A DNA stretch of 64,000 nucleotides, taken from assembly GCF_009659375.1 (NCBI RefSeq), contig NZ_WJQT01000013.1, forward strand, positions 1 through 64,000, in the 5' to 3' direction. The DNA is from Fundicoccus ignavus. GTDB taxonomy: Bacteria; Bacillota; Bacilli; Lactobacillales; Aerococcaceae. The notes under the pieces are model-generated. The model made no database searches, had not been told where the DNA came from, and was given only the letters and a program-made list of their open reading frames with translations. The position numbers and the translations under genes are program-made. This document shows positions 61,574-64,000 of this stretch, piece after piece. Within the stretch, counting starts at the first letter, position 1; each line of letters begins with the position of its first letter.

Positions 61574-61985
61574 TCTAGCCGATACCCGAGGTCTTTCGGC
61601 TAGATTAATCTCTTTTCTAGCCGATACTCACGGACCTTCGGCTAGATTAACTTCTTTTCTAGCCGATACTCACGGACCTTCGGCTAGATTAATCTCTTTT
61701 CTAGCCGATACTCACGGACCTTCGGCTAGATTAACTTCTTTTCTAGCCGATACTCACGGACCTTCGGCTAGATTAACTTCTTTTCTAGCCGATACTCACG
61801 GACCTTCGGCTAGATTAACTTCTTTTCTAGTCGATACTCACGGACCTTCGGCTAGATTAACTTCTTTTCTAGCCGATACTCATGGACCTTCGGCTAGATT
61901 AACCTCTTTTCTAGCCGATACTCACAGACTTTCGGCTAGATTAACCTCTTTTCTAGCCGATACTCACAGACTTTCGGCTAGATTA
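61574..61985. repeat. Family D array: ten tandem 42-bp hairpin repeats
   Basis: Ten units of exactly 42 bp start TCTAGCCGATAC. Each carries a perfect 9-bp inverted repeat TCTAGCCGA / TCGGCTAGA around a 13-nt loop. Most substitutions are in the loop and linker, and one unit has TCTAGTCGA. The period is a multiple of three, so an open frame runs through it by chance. No variable spacers are present. Confidence 0.92.
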
Positions 61986-62200
61986 AATGGACAGTAATTT
62001 ATACGGCTTCATCAAAGTATAGACAGTGTGGAATGAGATAGATTAATTTTATGTACACTAATAAAAAAGTTAGCTTATTTGGACAAACGCAAGTGAAGAA
62101 AGCGCATGTTATTTATAGACACCACAAACTCGTCCTGTTTTCCTAACAGGCACATTCAACAAGGCCATTTCTTAAACTAGACAGTTAATTAAAGATCAAG

Positions 62201-62294
62201 GCGGTGTCGTGTCCAAGGGCCACGACGATTATATTAGAACCACAAGACGTTTAAATCGTGTCGGCCGAATGGTCGACACTCCTTATGCTCTTCG
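62201..62294. repeat. Family C double-hairpin repeat, copy 3
   Basis: GTCGTG / CACGAC hairpin, linker GATTATATTAGAACC, second hairpin GTGTCG-10 nt-CGACAC, then CCTTATGCTCTTCG. It lies in the gene-free stretch 61986-62486. Confidence 0.78.
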
Positions 62295-62329
62295 TTTTTG
62301 TACAAGCAACAACTTAAACCAAGAATACT

Positions 62330-62468
62330 AACAATGCAGCGAATTAGACAGAGCCTAGCCGATTGAGCTGGAAAAGCACGAACTTCAGTGAGGCTTTGAA
62401 AGCGACCACCGCCTTGGAAAACAATAAGCTGAACGTAGTATAAAGCTTGATAAATCAACATAAAACTT
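62330..62468 (+). repeat. Family A copy 13, 5'-truncated
   Basis: It begins in the central hairpin (GCAGCGAATTAGACAGAGCC) and contains GCCGATTGAGCTGG, the AAAGCACG..GGCTTT arm, and the 3' outer strand CCGCCTTGGAAAACAATAAGCTGAACGTAG. Confidence 0.8.
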
Positions 62469-62485
62469 ATAAACCCTTATATTAC

Positions 62486-62516
62486 AAAAAATTCTCAACC
62501 GAGAATTTTCTGTATC
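62486..62516 (-). terminator. Terminator of the small membrane-protein gene
   Basis: The stem AAATTCTC / GAGAATTT around GGTT is followed by TTTTTG on the minus strand. Confidence 0.8.
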
Positions 62517-62522
62517 ACCTAT

Positions 62523-62851
62523 TTACTTATTGGGCTCTATTTTTAAATAGGCGGTGAATAATAAGGCCGCTTGAATAATCACATACATCATATAAGACGG
62601 GAACAAAGCTACCGCTACTCCGTATAAGCCGGCTGCCAATAATACTAGCCCCTTAGTCTCTTTGAACAAACAAACCAACGTCATCAATGTCGCCAACCAC
62701 GTCGCCACTAAATGTGGGAACACGATACGTAACGCATCTTGATAAGCGGGATCTGTTACGAAAGCGGGATTTAAGAAAAATTGCCATATATAAAAAACTG
62801 TGGCTAACACTCCTAAAACCAGTGTTCCTTAATATAAGTTTTCGTCTGCAT
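62523..62851 (-). pseudogene. Small membrane protein with an early frameshift
   Basis: ATG 62851 has AAGGAG six bases upstream and opens the frame MQTKTYIKEHWF, which hits TAG at codon 13. One more T in the T run there would join it to the long frame LGVLATVFYIWQFF.. that ends at 62523, giving about 108 residues with four membrane spans. The long frame alone begins at GTG 62810 without a good site. I recognise no family. A homopolymer error or a real lesion are equally possible. Confidence 0.65.
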
Positions 62852-63097
62852 AACTGACTCCTTCACGACTTTTCTTTATTATAACCCAATCCCTAAAGCC
62901 TAACTAGCCCCGATACGTCTAAAGAACACTTCACTTATTAGCTTGCCTCATCACATCAATCCTTAACTTTTGTTTGCGACGAGTTTAAGATTTGCTTGCA
63001 CGATCGATTTTGAGTGCGTATTAACTGCGTGGAGTCGTATTTTGGAATAGAATGGGGTTGTGATGTCGCATATGTTTTTCTTTAAGGAGGAAATTTG

Positions 63098-64000
63098 ATG
63101 ACAGTGAAAGTAGCAATTAATGGTTTTGGGCGAATTGGACGTTTGGTACTGAAACGTATTCTTGAAACGGATAGCAATCTAGAAGTTGTGGCGATTAATG
63201 ATTTAACGGATAATGAGGATTTAATTTACTTATTAAAATACGATACAGCACAAGGTCGCTTCCCGTATGATGTGAGTTTGGACGGTGATAAGATGGTGGT
63301 TGGGGATTATCATATCGCAACTTTTGAAGAAAAGGACGCCGCTAATTTGCCTTGGGGTGATTTGGACATTGATATTGTATTAGAATGTACAGGTTTCTAT
63401 ACCTCGAAAGAAAAATCGATGGCACATATTAATGCGGGCGCTAAACGGGTGTTAATTTCCGCCCCTGCACAAGATGTCGACACGAAGACGATTGTATATG
63501 GTGTCAACCAAGATATGATTGAAGTCGATGATCAAATTGTTTCAGCTGCATCTTGTACAACGAATGCTTTAGCCCCCTTAGTCTTTTCATTGAATAATCA
63601 CTTTGGTGTGAAGCGCGCTTTAATGTCAACGATTCATGGCTATACAGCTTCGCAACGTTTACAAGATTCACCTGGCGGGCGTAAAAATCGTGCGGCTGCT
63701 CAGAATGCGATTCCTTATACAACGGGTGCCGCCAAAGCGATTGGAAAAGTTATTCCAGAGTTAAACGGTAAAATCGATGGGAGCGCAATTCGTATTCCAA
63801 TTGTGACTGGCTCAATGGTAGAATTATATACCGTCTTAGATCGTGATGTAACAGTGGAAGAAATTAATGCTGCGATGAAGGCAGATGCAAACGATTCATA
63901 TGTCTACGTTGAAGATGAGATCGTTTCATCAGACGTGATAGGTTTCCCAGCTGGTTCATTATTCGATGCCACTCAAACAAAATTGATGGACGCTGACGGC
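63098..64000 (+). CDS. gapA: Glyceraldehyde-3-phosphate dehydrogenase, type I (3' end outside window)
   Basis: The visible 301 residues start at ATG 63098 with AAGGAGG six bases upstream. The NAD-binding VAINGFGRIGRLV, catalytic Cys153 in SAASCTTNALAP, HGYTASQRLQD and RAAAQNAIPYTTGAAKAIG are present. It oxidises glyceraldehyde-3-phosphate to 1,3-bisphosphoglycerate in glycolysis. About 35 residues are expected beyond the window. No CggR-type regulator gene precedes it in this window. Confidence 0.96.
   Translation, partial: MTVKVAINGFGRIGRLVLKRILETDSNLEVVAINDLTDNEDLIYLLKYDTAQGRFPYDVSLDGDKMVVGDYHIATFEEKDAANLPWGDLDIDIVLECTGFYTSKEKSMAHINAGAKRVLISAPAQDVDTKTIVYGVNQDMIEVDDQIVSAASCTTNALAPLVFSLNNHFGVKRALMSTIHGYTASQRLQDSPGGRKNRAAAQNAIPYTTGAAKAIGKVIPELNGKIDGSAIRIPIVTGSMVELYTVLDRDVTVEEINAAMKADANDSYVYVEDEIVSSDVIGFPAGSLFDATQTKLMDADG

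Noticed and set aside
61574-61985. CRISPR array
   Set aside because: Units are contiguous 42-bp repeats without variable spacers, and no cas gene is near.
61560-61997. 145-codon frame with 14-residue repeats (SARLTSFLADTHGP)
   Set aside because: It exists because 42 is a multiple of three. The homologous array at 708-959 has no such frame, the binding site is weak and substitutions do not favour synonymous positions.
1-64000. tRNA or rRNA genes
   Set aside because: No cloverleaf with TTCGANTC-type arm and CCA end, and no rRNA-like stretch, was noticed; a covariance search would be needed to exclude one.

Overview
The window reads as a low-GC Gram-positive chromosome, most likely Lactobacillales and plausibly Aerococcaceae/Carnobacteriaceae. 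The grounds are strong AGGAGG-type ribosome binding sites, GTG/TTG starts beside ATG, many intrinsic terminators, cre and Pho boxes of Bacillus type, a preQ1-II riboswitch, MetNIQ, FetAB, EcsAB and type I GAPDH. Genus cannot be fixed from sequence alone.

Layout. 1-709: right part of an IS3-family element abutting a 42-bp hairpin array. 1070-3548: a secreted acidic protein, an orphan gene and repeats. 3549-12162: a minus-strand block with ecsAB and an aromatic operon (DAHP synthase, aroB, aroE, aroC, aroA, aroK). The operon is preceded by a 36-codon leader peptide with 11 Phe/Tyr in 13 residues, an antiterminator and a terminator, i.e. a ribosome-mediated attenuator. aroC carries an in-frame stop. 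12349-17816: coaBC, queT with its riboswitch, a candidate small RNA behind a consensus promoter, a ROK regulator and a YflT stress protein. 18004-24740: a secreted metalloprotease-like pair (one active-looking, one with every catalytic residue replaced), a flavin reductase, an aldo/keto reductase and a secreted amylase. 25433-30167: aroD-apbE and metNIQ. 31386-34556: ATP-grasp / esterase / ATP-grasp cluster. 35230-41074: TPR-HhH protein and a Pho-box-controlled ugp-type transporter. 41189-43103: a complete IS1595-family element with 9-bp target duplication, dead transposase and an intact ClbS/DfsB-like cargo gene. 43621-52787: small metabolic operons, fetAB, a TauE pseudogene and an AraC remnant. 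52791-58221: CHAD, GIY-YIG-like, acetyltransferase and redox genes. 58360-64000: VOC protein, a large hairpin array, pgsA, a secreted coiled-coil protein, another 42-bp array and gapA (cut by the window end).

Four families of structured intergenic repeats run through the window. Family A (about 200 bp, 12 near-complete copies plus 4 fragments, all in the same orientation) folds as a branched palindrome whose stems change by compensatory substitutions between copies. In one copy the central hairpin is inverted. Family B is arrays of about 34-nt hairpins (178-bp higher-order repeat at 59.2-59.8 kb), family C a roughly 95-bp double hairpin, and family D 42-bp tandem hairpins.

How the genes work together: the aro block feeds chorismate and is controlled by Phe/Tyr supply. 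ugp (Pho boxes), metNIQ, fetAB, queT and the amylase are nutrient acquisition or homeostasis. Seven of seven predicted exported proteins have Gln directly after the predicted signal peptidase I site, and both transporter binding proteins lack a lipobox. Several genes (aroC, TauE, IS1595 transposase, AraC fragment, a small membrane gene) carry few lesions, which suggests recent decay or sequence errors.
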